This document shows, in pieces, positions 1 through 11,540 of a DNA stretch of 64,000 bases. The stretch spans positions 56,399,356 through 56,463,355 of the forward strand of contig OZ024874.1 in the NCBI GenBank assembly GCA_964017185.1, in the 5' to 3' direction. The position numbers and the translations under genes are program-made. Below the pieces are notes generated by a model, which was not told the DNA's origin, did not search any database, and was given only the letters and a program-made list of their open reading frames with translations. Numbering within the stretch: position 1 is the first letter of the stretch; each line of letters starts with the position of its first letter. This stretch comes from Rugalucina vietnamica. Its lineage: Eukaryota; Mollusca; Bivalvia; Lucinida; Lucinidae.

Positions 1-850
1 TTTCGAAGTTTATGATACCGATAGCCCTGTTGGAGAAGTTTTGCCGTTAAACATTTATTTCGAGCGTTAAACATTTATTTCGAAAACTGTCAAGGGTTTT
101 TGCAAGCCATTATCATGAATACACCTCAAATCAAATGAGCAAAATTTCATTACTGTTTCATCCCTGTATTAATTGACATGACTATTCAACTATGCCAGTT
201 CCATAAACAAGAGATGCATATCTTAAAACTTTGATAGAAAATCAGTGGTAAAATTCCCGAATTTTGGAGAAATACACATGTTTGGCTATAGGGGATGTCT
301 AATTAGGCACATGAATTGGTCTGTCATGACGTCACAGAGATTAGTAGAAGGTCATGGTTTTGAATTTTGGAATGTTGAATAACAGTGCTTTCAAAAAGGC
401 AATAAACAATTTTTGTAAATTTCACAGTCTGAAAAATATATACACACATATCAAAATATGCTTAACTTTATGCCATTGCATGTAGTATACATGTATAGTA
501 TTGATATTACAATCGTCAATAAAATACGAAATATATAAGACACTTGATCATACAGTTAAAGCATAATATAAGCTATCCTTATACAGTGCAATGAAATAAC
601 TGCATATGTTTTGCTACAGTTGAAATTTCATCATGAACTTTCAAAAGCTAAAGAAATAAAAACAAAACACATTTTATACATATTTTCCGATCACCCTATG
701 TATTCATCATTCTAAACCCTTCTGCCGTAACAGCCATGACAATAATATTTCTTTTAATTCTATCTGGACCTGAATTCTATGAAAGTGTATAAAATATATT
801 TGTTGTTTTTTCTCCTATAAATTCCCTTTGTGGATTTGGAACTGCTAAAA
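1..850. other. Unassigned AT-rich sequence
   Basis: No reading frame, RNA gene or clear repeat copy is visible here. A short direct duplication of GTTAAACATTTATTTCGA lies near positions 47-82. The rest looks like ordinary AT-rich intergenic or intronic sequence. Confidence 0.5.
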
Positions 851-1027
851 CATTACGAAAACTTACCCATGTAATATACAAAGATTTTTTTCAGCATTAA
901 GAATTGAAAATTTCATTGGAAAATGTTTGATAATTGCACAAAACATTGATCATACATACCCCAATACTCCCCATTTTACTATATAAAATTGGGGTATATG
1001 GAGGTTAATATTACATGTACATGTTAG
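851..1027 (+). repeat. MITE-like family 1 copy (decayed, hairpin lost)
   Basis: Begins CATTACGAAAACTTACCCAT and ends near TTACATGTACATGTTAG, matching the outer parts of better copies at 22081-22365 and 7164-7518. The central hairpin with the CGAGGCGGTTCTAACGAG arm is missing. Includes the typical CCCCATTTTACTATATAAAATTGGGG stretch. Confidence 0.6.
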
Positions 1028-1378
1028 ATGATGTAAATGGACAAATTGAGCTAGCGCCAAGGATTTAATGATAGTACAAATAGCTTGAATTTTCTTTTAG
1101 ATCATATACGGTGCCTCAATATAATTACAGTAAGTAAGTAAGTAAGTAATCTTTTATTATAGTGACTTGTGTAACAAGTAATACAAACATTTGAATAAAT
1201 AAACATGTAAATAGTACACCCGGCCACATGGGCCTATAAGTCACTTTAAACATTTAATTCAACTAAGAAAGTAATTGTGTGATACTTTATCATATAATAC
1301 TCACAAGAGCATTATCTGTAGAGACATGCATGCGTTTACTTCAACATTTAGGAAATTACATACATATTTTCATGAAAT

Positions 1379-2320
1379 TCAATTATATAGAGAATTACGT
1401 CTTGCTATAAAGGATTGGGATATAAACTTTGCAACGTGTCTATATTCCTGTGTAATAAGACATTTAAATTTCTCATTTGAGTCCAGTAAGTGGAATTGTT
1501 GGCCTAAATGTCTAAAAAGGATCTGTCTTTGATTTGTATATGCATCACAACTTAGGATGAAATGTTTCTCATCCTCAATGTCACCACTGTCACAGAGCTG
1601 ACATACCCTTTCTTCAGGCTTAAGTCCGCTGAAGCGTCCGGTTTCTATCCTGAGTGGTAGAACCCCGCATCGCAACTGTGCTAAAAACGAACGTTCTTGT
1701 TTCGGTAAATATGCTTTCACATAGTCTTCAGTTTTGTATTGTGCTTTAAACGAAATATATGTCCTGAGTTTTGATACATCTTTAGTTTTATTTGACCAGT
1801 CTGAGCTATGATTTTGAAATAATTGTTTTTCACAATAAACTATATCACATAGTTCTTTATTTTGAAAGTTTTCCAGTAATGCTAATTTATTAAATATAGA
1901 TTTTATTTCTGAACACCAGGAATTATTCTTATTCCGATTAAAGTCATTCAGAAAGATCTTTTTAGTAAGTCTATCATCGTCCATGCTTACTAAATGGTTC
2001 CACAGTCTAAGCATATTTAGCCACCTCCTGTGTAGAGAGACTGGCCAATCCATATCTCCGTTGATAGATAGGATAGGGGTGAAGCGATGGACCCCTAGGA
2101 AATAACGTATCGCGCGATTTTGTACCATATCACCCTTAATAAAGTCTCTAAATCCCCATACGCCGGAGCAATAATCTGTCACTGGCACTACGCACGAATA
2201 ATAAAGTTTAGTATAGGTTTCGAACCCTACATCTTTGAAGTTATGAATCTTTGATATCATCGACCCGAGTGCTCTGCCACCCGAGTTGAATAATGTATCT
2301 ACAGTAATGTTAAAATCCAT
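1379..2320 (-). pseudogene. LINE1 reverse transcriptase C-terminal part
   Basis: This 313-codon stretch continues the LINE1 protein in a shifted frame (MDFNITVDTLFNSGGRAL follows directly on KYLGVVLSDK of the upstream part). It contains the thumb and connection region found in LINEs (YYSCVVPVTDYCSGVWG). Near the end lies a C2HC knuckle, CQLC followed by HFILSC, a common C-terminal feature of invertebrate LINE polyproteins. Stop codon at 1379-1381, leaving about 230 bp of 3' untranslated sequence before the tail repeat. Confidence 0.8.
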
Positions 2321-2322
2321 GT

Positions 2323-4488
2323 TTACTTATCAGATAACACAACACCTAAATATTTATAGGAACTAGCATAATCTATTGTTTTGTTTCCAATATGGAAAAC
2401 ATAATCACTTCTTTGCTTCCCTTTATTCCTGAAATGAATAATCGCAGATTTGGTATAATTAATTCGTATACACTTATTACACCAGTTTGATACATAGTCG
2501 AGCATACGCTGCATATTGTCTTCAGTATCCGATAATAACAGTAAGTCGTCGGCGTATAGGAGACAGCACAGAGATACACCATTTATGGAAATTCCGCAAT
2601 TCAACGTTTTTAGCTCTTCAGCAAGATCGTTAATGAAAAGAGCGAATAAAGTTGGCGATAAATTATCTCCTTGTTTAACACCGGAAGTACATGGGAACCA
2701 ACTTGACAACACACCATTTAGTTTTATAGAAGATTCCGTATTCGTATACATAGCTTTAACAGAGTTATAAAATTTCCCGTCAATTTTGTTCAACAAAAGT
2801 TTATACAATAAAGCATCTCTATCTACAAAGTCAAAGACTTTCTGAAGATCAATGAAGGTACCGAACGTACTCTTCTTTTCAGAAAGTCTGTCTCTTATCA
2901 CAGTACATGCCGAGAACACATGGTCCTGACACGATCTATCCGACCGAAACCCGTTCTGCTCGTCAACCAAGAGTCCATTGTTTTCCAAGTACGGTAGTAA
3001 TCTATTGTTAAGCACAGACGAATATGGCTTGCTTACAGTCGAAAGTAAACTAATACCTCGGTAATTGAGTGGAATACGAGGGTCTTTTGTGCTGTCTTTT
3101 GGGATGGGGGTAATAATGGCTTTCCTCCAGATGGAAGGGATCAAACCGGTATCTAGACAGAAATTGAATAATGAATGTAAAGAGTTAATGACACTCTGGA
3201 ATTTCAGTATTTCGTATGGGATTTTATCGGGTCCAACAGATTTTCCACGTTTTGCTTGGAATACAACCTTTTCGATTTCAGCCTTGCTAATAGGTAAATT
3301 TAGTGATTGTGTTTCGTTATATAAAGGGTCCTTCATGGCATCTTCAAGAAATAATTTGTGTTGTAACATATGGTCATAAAATTGATTATCGAAATCCTGT
3401 GTATCCTGATTATTGTACAAGTTCGAGAATTCCCACGTCCAAGTACTGTCGACGAATGATCTGTCACTTCGCACATTTCCGCTCTCGTCGTATACCTCAT
3501 ATGGAACGGAATGTTTACGTTTTGGTCCGAGCGATTTAAAGTGATCCCAGAATTCCTTAGGGTTATCCGTACAGTCAGCTTCAATGTCAATCATAAGCCC
3601 TCTTCTGTATGCGCGATCGGTTGAGCGTAAAACTTTATCAAACTTATTTCTGGATATAAGGAACTCCCGTTTTAATGCCAAATCACGTTCTCTACTCCCT
3701 TTGTGTCTCACGAAAGTACGTTCTTCAAGGCGCATCTCATTCCAGTGTTTATCAAGTTCCTCGTTCCAGTACGGTTTGAATGATTTAAAGCGCTTGCGTA
3801 CCGGTTTCGTGCAATCAAAATACGGCACAGAATAGTTCATTTCTCGAATAAGTGTATCACAAAAGGAGTCGTAGACTAAATCTATGTTATTCTGGTTTTC
3901 TCGACATAGTTCTATTCGATTTATCAGTTCTGTGAAGGCAGCTCGACATATATTCGAGTTCATAAAATTTGACGGAAGTCTGTTCAGTTTGTATTTACGC
4001 TCTATGAACGGTTTCTGTGTGTGTTCGGGCATCTCCGTACATGTATTATTGTCCGATGGAATACTATAGTAACTATAACTAAAGTCAAATGTTAAGAAAT
4101 AGTGATCAGGTAACTTGCTTCTAGGTCCCAGCAGATGCTGAAGGTTATGACGATGAACTAACGACTCAGGGGAAATAACTCGAAAATTAGAACAGTTTTT
4201 ATAACATTCATGGGGAACACAAATATAGTCAACTACAGCTTTGCCTCGTGTCGATACGGAAGTAAAATCATCGTTTTCAGAGCACAATCTTCAATTTAAA
4301 ACACAAAACTTTGAGTCATTCAAAAATTCTATAAACGTGTGTCCGTGTTGGTTTGTGGTCTGATCAATGGGGCTCCTTTGGGGAATATTATCTAACCCAG
4401 AAATAACATCGTTTGTTTGACCAATTCTGGAATTCAGATCTCCGCATAATAATATAGAGTCATATTCACTAAGCGTATAAATCTCAGC
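2323..4488 (-). pseudogene. LINE1 endonuclease remnant plus reverse transcriptase (first part)
   Basis: The read-through starts with the C-terminal half of an APE-type endonuclease: CGDLNSRIG (the GDxN motif) is coded near 4440. An in-frame TGA at 4291-4293 follows, and then an open stretch of 654 codons from 4287. The reverse transcriptase is clear: GKSVGPDKIPYEILK, the FIDLQKVFDFVD palm motif (V where A is usual), GVKQGDNLSPTLFALFINDL, and the catalytic LLYADDLLLLS. The frame ends at 2323 just after KYLGVVLSDK, where a one-base frameshift moves the rest of the protein into another frame. Without the endonuclease N-terminus and with two breaks it cannot make a working protein. Confidence 0.85.
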
Positions 4489-4496
4489 TAATTACA

Positions 4497-7080
4497 AATT
4501 TGCACTGTATTTAAATTCCATTCCTCAAACACTTCTACGCTTGGGGTAATCCCTAATGTTTTTGGATTCCCTTTGAGTCCAGTCCAGTTTAATTTCCCTA
4601 CAAAGTTGCCTTTTTGAGTAACTTAGCGAACTTTTTAAAATTGCTCTTGTCTTTTTGATGTTTATTTTAACCCTGCTATGGTACAGTATATGAAATACAT
4701 AATTTTAGAATATTTAGTTACTGTTTTAGTAGCTGCTCTGTACCGTCAGTCTATTTGCATCCCAAAATAAGTTTGTTCAATCATTTTCTATTTTTTGGGT
4801 CATACTTTTCTTAATACACTTTCTGTTTAATTTCCAAATTAAAAAAAGTAGTTTGAAGGCTTTTCTCCCATATCTTGATATATGTCTTTGACCTCAACAT
4901 AGCTCCTTCATTTTTGTCTTTTCTTATATCAATTAAACTTCGTTTCTTTTGTGAACGATTTATAATTTTATTTCCCACCGCATTAAAAAGTAATAGATTT
5001 CATCATCAAGTTATTTTATTTTCTGTTGTTATTTATATTCTTTTTCAAGTTTTCTTTTCTGTTCTTTTCTTGATTGAACAATACATTATGAAAACATGCC
5101 CATGCAAAATACAAAGAATTGTTTTAATATTAAGAATAAAAAAATGATTCGTAATCAGTTTATGCAAACAATAGAAATTCGGTTTGGCATTCATGTCCGT
5201 GTACCCATGTTGTTAAGGAATTTGTCTAAGCTACAATCAGATGCAAATTTTTGTTTCACCAGTTTTCAGAGGTGTTTTTTCAAAGTTGTTCCAGTGACTT
5301 TGTTTCCCTTTTTCCATAATCTACAGATTAAACAGTTTCGGAAAATATATACCTTTTTATCATTCTATGCCACAGAATTCCGTTATATCCAAAAATACTA
5401 TTTAAATTAATAAGTGAACCCACAAGGGTAACACATTGCTACACACAAAATATAACGCTTTAAGGCTCAAGGTTTTAGAAAGAATATTACAACTGATTCC
5501 ATAATCTAATGATTTTTCCTGCTGTGGTCATTCACAATTAGATAACGGTCACATTGTCAAAGTTTGACAAGCCGCTAGAATTTCAAAAGAAACAGCTGTG
5601 ACATTTTTCTTTTGATCACTAAATGTCCTTGAAATCAGGAGGTCAAAACCTCACATCAAAAGATGTTTTCTTTTCTATTTTGATACACTAAATGGCCATG
5701 TCCAGAGAAAAGGAAGAATATGCCATAATGAATTTTTATATGTTTTATCTTTATAAACATCATTACCATAAGCTTTAGAGTCATTCATTTCGAAGAAGAC
5801 GATTATCATCTAGATTTATTATGGAGCATTGCATCCTATTAAATGAAATAAACTGTCCATTCAAAAATGGTTAATGGCTATTTTGTCTTTTTACGTGACA
5901 CAGCTCTGTACTGCTACTATGCTGTCTTCCTGAGGTTACTTAGGTCATTTTATACTACAAAGGGTTTACACATCCTTTGAAAACAGATTTTACTGTTAGG
6001 AACAGGATGAAAGGTGGAGAAGCACGCAGTCCGATCTATAGTTCGATAATGAGCGGGTGGGAAAAGAATACACCTATTTTAGAGACGGTACTTGCATTTT
6101 TACGACAAAAATGTCGTTTATAAACCCATTCTCTGCTATTTTTGATCCAAACGATATAGCGCATACAGACGGTTATATCACACTGCACGTTCTGGTATAA
6201 AATTATGTCGCAATCATGTCTCATGCAGCACGCAAATATGCGCCAGTATAAATCAGCCCGTGAAAATTGTGGGTTTGAAATCAGACTACGTCATTATTTT
6301 GGCCAGATTGTTTTCCGGTATTTTGCAATCACTTGTGAAGAGGTAAGTGCAATTTGGACTACGTATTATTGTATACTTTAAATTACTATTTTTGTTTAAA
6401 GCCCCACACTTTTGAAAATATGTTGATATAAATCAATTACGTCGTCTCCTACGATGGAGGGGTTGAGTATACGTATACTTTTACGGAGGGGCATTCTTGT
6501 TTCATGAATGTTATTTTGATGTGGCTATGGGTTTTCGTCCAAGTCAACAGGTTTTTCAGTCATGTCGGGACGAAACCACTAATTCCTTGATGCTACACAG
6601 TTCCATGAAGGAGATAAAGTGTCTTGTGTATGGGCACAGCACGGCGAAGGTAGGTATTTTCTCGATCCTGACCCCCTGAGCTCTAAATATAAGGCACCCC
6701 ACTCCCCAGATGCATGTTAAATTCAATGTGAAACGCATAAACACTAACTAAGGATTATCCTTTCTCATTGTAAAAACAACAACAAAGGTTCTGATAAAAT
6801 CATTTGAACTTAGATCAGGAAAGTAAATTTCACTCCGCTCCGCTTCGGTATCTCGTTCTACTACCGTGTGAGGTTCGGGTAATTACAAAACAGCGACGGA
6901 AGATAATGAATGAGAAGATCTTGTAGCAATTTGTCATATTTCAAAAATGTGGCATCTTCGTTCGTTTAAATTTTGTTATATTATTTTTGGCCGGGGCGGG
7001 TGGGGGGAGGGGGCAAATCTACAATCAATGGGCAATTCTACAATTTTGTTAAATCCGATATCTAAACCTCTAGGCTGATT
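4497..7080. other. No gene seen
   Basis: About 2.6 kb of AT-rich sequence downstream of LINE1. The longest open frames (about 90-104 codons near 4875-5410) have low-complexity, AT-driven composition and no recognisable domain. Nothing here resembles an exon with good splice sites or an RNA gene. Confidence 0.5.
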
Positions 7081-7155
7081 GTGTGACTGTAAAGGTCGGT
7101 TTTTTTATCGGACATGATCGGAAACAAAATTGTTGGTTTTCACATGCAAAGGCTC
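7081..7155 (+). repeat. MITE-like family 2, 3' fragment
   Basis: GTGTGACTGTAAAGGTCGG followed by GGAAACAAAATTGTTGGTTTTC and GGCTCAGAG matches the 3' ends of the family 2 copies at 9696-9910, 26193-26427 and 28033-28203. The 5' part and hairpin are absent. Confidence 0.5.
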
Positions 7156-7163
7156 AGAGAATA

Positions 7164-7518
7164 TCATTACCAAAACTTGCCCATGCAATATACAGATAAT
7201 TTTTTTTTTCAGGTGTAAAAATTGAAGAAAAAATCCGTAGAAAAAAACTATTTATAATATATTTGCTAAAACATCGATTGTCGGTACACGCACAACCGCC
7301 TCGCCGAGGCGGTTTTAAGGAGTACCCACAATGTATGTTTGGGATCAAATATTGAAGAAAAATAGGTACAACCCTGTAATCCCCAATTTACGAGTACCCA
7401 CAACCTATGTTTTGGGTCAAATGTAAGAATAATAGGTATGCCACTGTAGTCCCCAATTTTACTGTATAAAATTGGGGTTCAATGGGGTATACAATTCATA
7501 AACATGTTTTCCTGATGG
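7164..7518 (+). repeat. MITE-like family 1 copy with partial internal duplication
   Basis: Starts CATTACCAAAACTTGCCCAT and ends CATGTTTTCCTGATGG. A central palindrome ACCGCCTCGCCGAGGCGGTT is present. The 3' half (GAGTACCCACAA...CCCCAATTT) occurs twice within the copy, so it is longer than the copy at 22081. Confidence 0.65.
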
Positions 7519-8005
7519 CTGCTGCTTTGAGATCGATCACGTGACAATTTACGTCAATCACTTAAAAGGATGTACATGAAGATTTCTGTCATTGTGCAAA
7601 ACGTTCAGACAATAGAGTCTGTATACACTTTAAAGTTTTAAAATCCACATAAAATCCAGGCAATTGGGTCAAATTTGTGATTATATCCCAAGGCCCGGAC
7701 CTGAACGATGACAATAATGAGAATCAACATCTGAAAGTAACTTAGTTGTTCTTATGACACACAGTATATTCGAGAGAGGCTTAGTAATTTGCATGTACGT
7801 GCACTAAAGTAAGCCCACGGCACATCCCCGGCACATCAGAAGTTAAATCCTAGCACGTAGGCCTCGTTTTCCCCGGTGGATACAAATGACTAGTGCGGAA
7901 CAAATTACTGCAAAAATAGGTAAATGTGTATTTTGAGCTGTAATAGTCTGTTTTAAGTTCAGCAATGTGTGTTCTTTTATACCAATGCCATAAATATACA
8001 TTATT
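7519..8005. other. No gene seen
   Basis: Unassigned sequence between two family 1 copies of opposite orientation. No coding or RNA signal. Confidence 0.5.
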
Positions 8006-8258
8006 CATCAGGAAAACATGTCCGTAATATGAATAACACATTGTTTCTCGCTTGTATATAGTAAAAATGGGGTATGCAGGGGTTAACCTATTTTTCTAAT
8101 GTTTTGTCGAAAACATCGATTGTGGGTACTCGTTAGAACAGCACCAGAGACGATCTATGTTTTGAGGAAAGTAATAAAAATATCAATTTTTCCTGGTGAA
8201 ATTTTCAATTTTTACATGTCAAAAAATGTCTGCGTATTGCATGGGCAAGTTTTCGCAC
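8006..8258 (-). repeat. MITE-like family 1 copy, reverse orientation
   Basis: Begins CATCAGGAAAACATGTCCG and ends GCATGGGCAAGTTTTCGC, the inverse of the 22081 copy. The hairpin is degraded: only ATTGTGGGTACTCGTTAGAAC is retained on one side. Confidence 0.6.
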
Positions 8259-8389
8259 AAGCGTTTGAAGTTATAACCATAAATCATTAAAATGTGCCCT
8301 TATATTTTCGGCATGGGCCATCAAATATACACTGACTGTAGGTGAAATCGACAAAATGAAATAAAATTCAATTATTATATAATAAGCTA

Positions 8390-9018
8390 GAATCTCACTG
8401 GCATGCGAATTTCAAGCGACTGTTTGCCAATTTTGTCTCGGGCTTTCGCACGACATTCGTGCGAGTGTCGCACAAGTATCTTGAAATTTTTCATGTGTCA
8501 AAAACTAGTCGCGAACTGGTCGCGAAGTTTTTAAACAGGTTTAAAAGATTTATGCAAATGTTTTCGTCAAAATATTTCGCAAGACTGTCGCGCGACTGTC
8601 GTAATAATGAAAATGAAAATAAGCCACATTCGCGGGAAAATCGTGAGACACTCTTCCGAATGTCTCGCGACTGTCGTGCGACAGTCGCGAGGTATATTTT
8701 CAAAATTAGACCGAAATTCGGGAATTTGTCGCATAAATGTCCATTCAATGAGAATGCAACGTAAAAGCTGTGTGTGTCTTATCGTTAATCTTTGTCGCGA
8801 AAGAGTCGAGAACTATTCGCGAACTAGTCTCCAGTTGTCACATACCAGTGAGCTAGGGGTCTTAAGCTAGTATCTCACTGGCATGCGAATTTCTCGCGAC
8901 TGTTTTGCGAATTTTGTCGCGGACATTCGCACGACATTCGTGCGAGTGTCGTGAGAATTTTCAAGTATCGCAATCTAGTCTCGAACTGGTCGCGAACTGG
9001 TCGCAAAGGTTTTAAACA
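8390..9018. repeat. CpG-rich TCGCGA-motif repeat, two diverged direct copies
   Basis: Two direct copies begin with TCTCACTGGCATGCGAATTT (near 8392 and 8872). Both contain GCACGACATTCGTGCGAGTG, CTGGTCGCGAA and a TTTAAACA(G/T)GTTTA end. Between them the sequence is saturated with TCGCGA, GTCGCGCGAC and GACAGTCGCGA. The high CpG density stands out in this AT-rich window. The short open frames on both strands are by-products of the motif. No protein signature seen. Confidence 0.6.
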
Positions 9019-9695
9019 TGTTTAAATTTTCATTTTTCATTTTAGTCAGCAACGTATGTAACCTTCGTATAGGCATTGTGCATTACAATAGCACAAACGT
9101 TAAACGTATTTTGTATGCTTTAAACAGCTTTACTGAAGATTTCAATATCCATCCCCTCCGGAAGAAAGGTACCTATTACAAATGCCACCTACGAAGAAAC
9201 TTCGTATACCTGAAAAAATCAGCCACGTGGCATCCCATCTTAATTTAGGATAGTATAGATCATTATTCGGCTACTGTGAAGGTCAGACATCATCAAAATT
9301 TGTACAGGTTAGATGGAATTGCTCGAAACTTGTCATTTCATGATGTCGCATGACAGAACAGGTAAGGCACAAAGCTTCGAATAAAATTTTGGCGCATCTA
9401 TCACGCTGTTTCTACGAAGTGTTGCAAGGTCATTTTCATATCAGTTTAAAGCTTATGAGATGCACTTTATACTGCGCATACACATATTACAACAACTATC
9501 TACAGAGAAATGAGTAAATATGATCTTACCTGGCAGATTCATTTTATCCATGGTTTGTTTACACAATTTATTCATCCCACCTATCCGGAAGTACGCTTTA
9601 AACCAACCCCTCCGTTCCGTCGCTCAGTTATTGATTGGACTGCGTGAGAAGGGAGAATTGAGAAAAGTCATTAGATTTCTTTACCAGTTGTATAT
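9019..9695. other. No gene seen
   Basis: Unassigned sequence. A 76-codon frame starting at 9018 has no recognisable domain and is probably chance. Confidence 0.45.
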
Positions 9696-9910
9696 GAGCC
9701 TCCTCATGAGAAAACCAACAATTTGCATATGCGAAAACAAAGGCGAAGCTGATCAGCACCTTTGTTTTCGCTACTTGGATAGTACAGTTCCTCTTCTACT
9801 TAAATCCGACATTTCAAGCTTCTAGCTATTTTTTGTGCTTGAATAGGCAACTGTATAGGTCAGTTTGTGTCGGACCTGTTCGGAAACCACATTGTTGGTT
9901 TTCCCGGCTC
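9696..9910 (+). repeat. MITE-like family 2 copy with inverted ends
   Basis: Starts GAGCC(N)4CATGAGAAAACCAACAAT and ends ATTGTTGGTTTTCCCGGCTC, so the ends are imperfect inverted repeats. ATAT lies on both sides. The inside holds GAAGCTGATCAGC, part of the hairpin seen intact at 19413 and 26193. Confidence 0.65.
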
Positions 9911-9949
9911 ATATGTGATTTTATCCATTGTAAGAATATGGAAGCTAAT

Positions 9950-10430
9950 GCCCCCGGGATGGGACCATTGTTGATCCCAGGGACATGATTAATAGGATTT
10001 ATGTAAAGCTTCACATAACATTGCTGTGTATTATAAGCATTGGATCTTGTGGTTTCAGAGAAGATTTGTTCATGTATTTCAAATTATAAGCGTGGCCTGC
10101 ATGAACCAATGAGCACGGTTGGCAGGATTTATAACGAGGTTTACCATACATTTCTATACATTACTACAAACAAAACATAAACGCCCTGGACCTTGCAGTT
10201 TCAGAGAAGACGATTTACGTTTTTCCCGTTCTGAGTCTATGGGATTTTATGACACCCGGGATGGAGCCGTTTGTAACTACAGGGGCTTGAAAGGCAGGAT
10301 TAATGTAGAGCTCCTCATAACATTTTTGCATACAAAACATACAAGCTTTTGGAATTGTGGTTTCAGATTATAAGAATTTTTAAGCATTTCATATTATAAG
10401 CCTAAAGCAGATAATCACGCTCCGGACGTC
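9950..10430 (+). repeat. Family 6 repeat units (TTTCAGAGAAGA motif)
   Basis: Several degenerate units, each carrying a (C)TTG(T/C)(G/A)GTTTCAGAGAAGA block followed by CCTATG...AAG and ATGGGACC(A/G)TTTGT...GGGGCATGATT-like text. The unit spacing is roughly 150 bp. The same family recurs at 15600-15740 and 16860-17500. Confidence 0.55.
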
Positions 10431-10676
10431 GCTTGCATATACAGTAAGGTCTGAATTAAAGTATACAGAAAGTGCACGTGGTAAGCACATTCTCTGAACT
10501 TCAGATGCACATTACTTTGCACGAGCTCTGAGAGTCAAGTGCACTTACCTAGAACTCCAGGTGCACGATACCTATCTGAGCCGAAAGTGAACTTGCTGTT
10601 AGCTCAGGTGTTATTCCAATTTTACAGGTAATTATCATAGGATGCATTTGTGTGACAATTGTGTCGAAATTAAAGA

Positions 10677-10679
<3 letters not shown>

Positions 10680-10709
<30 letters not shown>
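10680..10709 (+). repeat. (TC)n microsatellite
   Basis: Uninterrupted TC dinucleotide run inside the first unit of the 10.7-11.4 kb repeat. The second unit has the equivalent run at 11310-11374. Confidence 0.9.
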
Positions 10710-10711
<2 letters not shown>

Positions 10712-11309
10712 CTAAAATCTTGTAATACATGGTTTGAATGAGGCTTTCTTCAGGTTTTATACGGGATACTTTATCATTTTCATTTCTTATTCATGCATTC
10801 AAACTTAGCAACTAAATAAACTAAAATAAATAAATAAATAAAAATAAACAGCACGGCATTGTGTTTCAAGACATGACAGGAGTATATAATGTCACACAGG
10901 TATACAAAATAAATGAGCGCACAAGTTGCACTGTAAGCAAGCTACATGTGTTTTCGCCATAGTTTCAGTGCATTTTAAATAATATGATATAATATTGAAT
11001 TCACACATTTACCTGTCTAGATAACCAGTTAACATTTACCCGAGAACCATTCGAATATTTACTGAACCAGTCCCAGGTAAAACCAAAAGCTCTCTTTAAT
11101 TGTATTATTGTACGAGACACACTCCCACTGGTGGGTTATTGCTCATATTTTATGACAGGTGATAAATGGATTAAAGGACCATAAACCATGACGTTTGAGC
11201 TTCTTTACTTTTATTGAACAAAAAGAACAAATTTGCCCTGTATAAAATATTGAGGATTCTTGATCGATCTTAAATTTGTTCAAGAAGGCTAACGGAAATT
11301 AAAGAGACC
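10710..11309 (+). repeat. Complex repeat unit 1 (unoccupied LINE2 target)
   Basis: GCTTTCTTCAGGTTTTATA, then an AAAT run, then CACGGCATTGTGTTTCAAGA in unbroken order. The same order is seen in unit 2 except that LINE2 splits it (11398-11540 and 13333-13400). The later part (CATTTACC(C/T)GAGAACCATTC, CTCTCTTTAATTG, TTGATCGATCTTAAA) recurs near 14190 and 14580-14870. Confidence 0.7.
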
Positions 11310-11310
11310 A

Positions 11311-11374
<64 letters not shown>
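11310..11374 (+). repeat. (CT)n microsatellite
   Basis: About 60 bp of CT repeats with one TTT interruption near the start, in unit 2 of the complex repeat. Confidence 0.9.
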
Positions 11375-11375
<1 letters not shown>

Positions 11376-11397
11376 CTTTAAAAAATGTTGTAAAACA

Positions 11398-11493
11398 TGG
11401 TTTGAATGAGGCTTCCTTCAGGTTTTATATGGATACATTATCATTTTCCTTTCTTATTCATGCACTCAAACTTTGCAACTTAATAAACAAAAA

Positions 11494-11540
<47 letters not shown>
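11398..11540 (+). repeat. Complex repeat unit 2, left of the LINE2 insertion
   Basis: GGCTTCCTTCAGGTTTTATA through the (AAAT)n run parallels 10738-10850. The unit resumes at 13333 with ACACGGCATTGTGTTTCAAG. Confidence 0.7.

Larger units (their letters stand above)
1130..4488 (-). mobile_element. LINE1: 5'-truncated non-LTR retrotransposon
   Basis: A minus-strand LINE that starts inside the endonuclease domain and ends in a (TAAG)n-type tail at 1130-1149 as written on the + strand. The 8-bp word TAATTACA lies directly on both sides (1122-1129 and 4489-4496), a good target-site duplication that fixes both ends. The coding region is broken by an in-frame TGA at 4291-4293 and a one-base frameshift near 2322. 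Truncation at the 5' end and a short tandem-repeat tail are normal outcomes of target-primed reverse transcription. The clade cannot be fixed by eye. The element is dead as a source copy. Confidence 0.85.

Noticed and set aside
4875-5410. 90- and 104-codon frames after LINE1.
   Set aside because: AT-driven composition, no recognisable motif.
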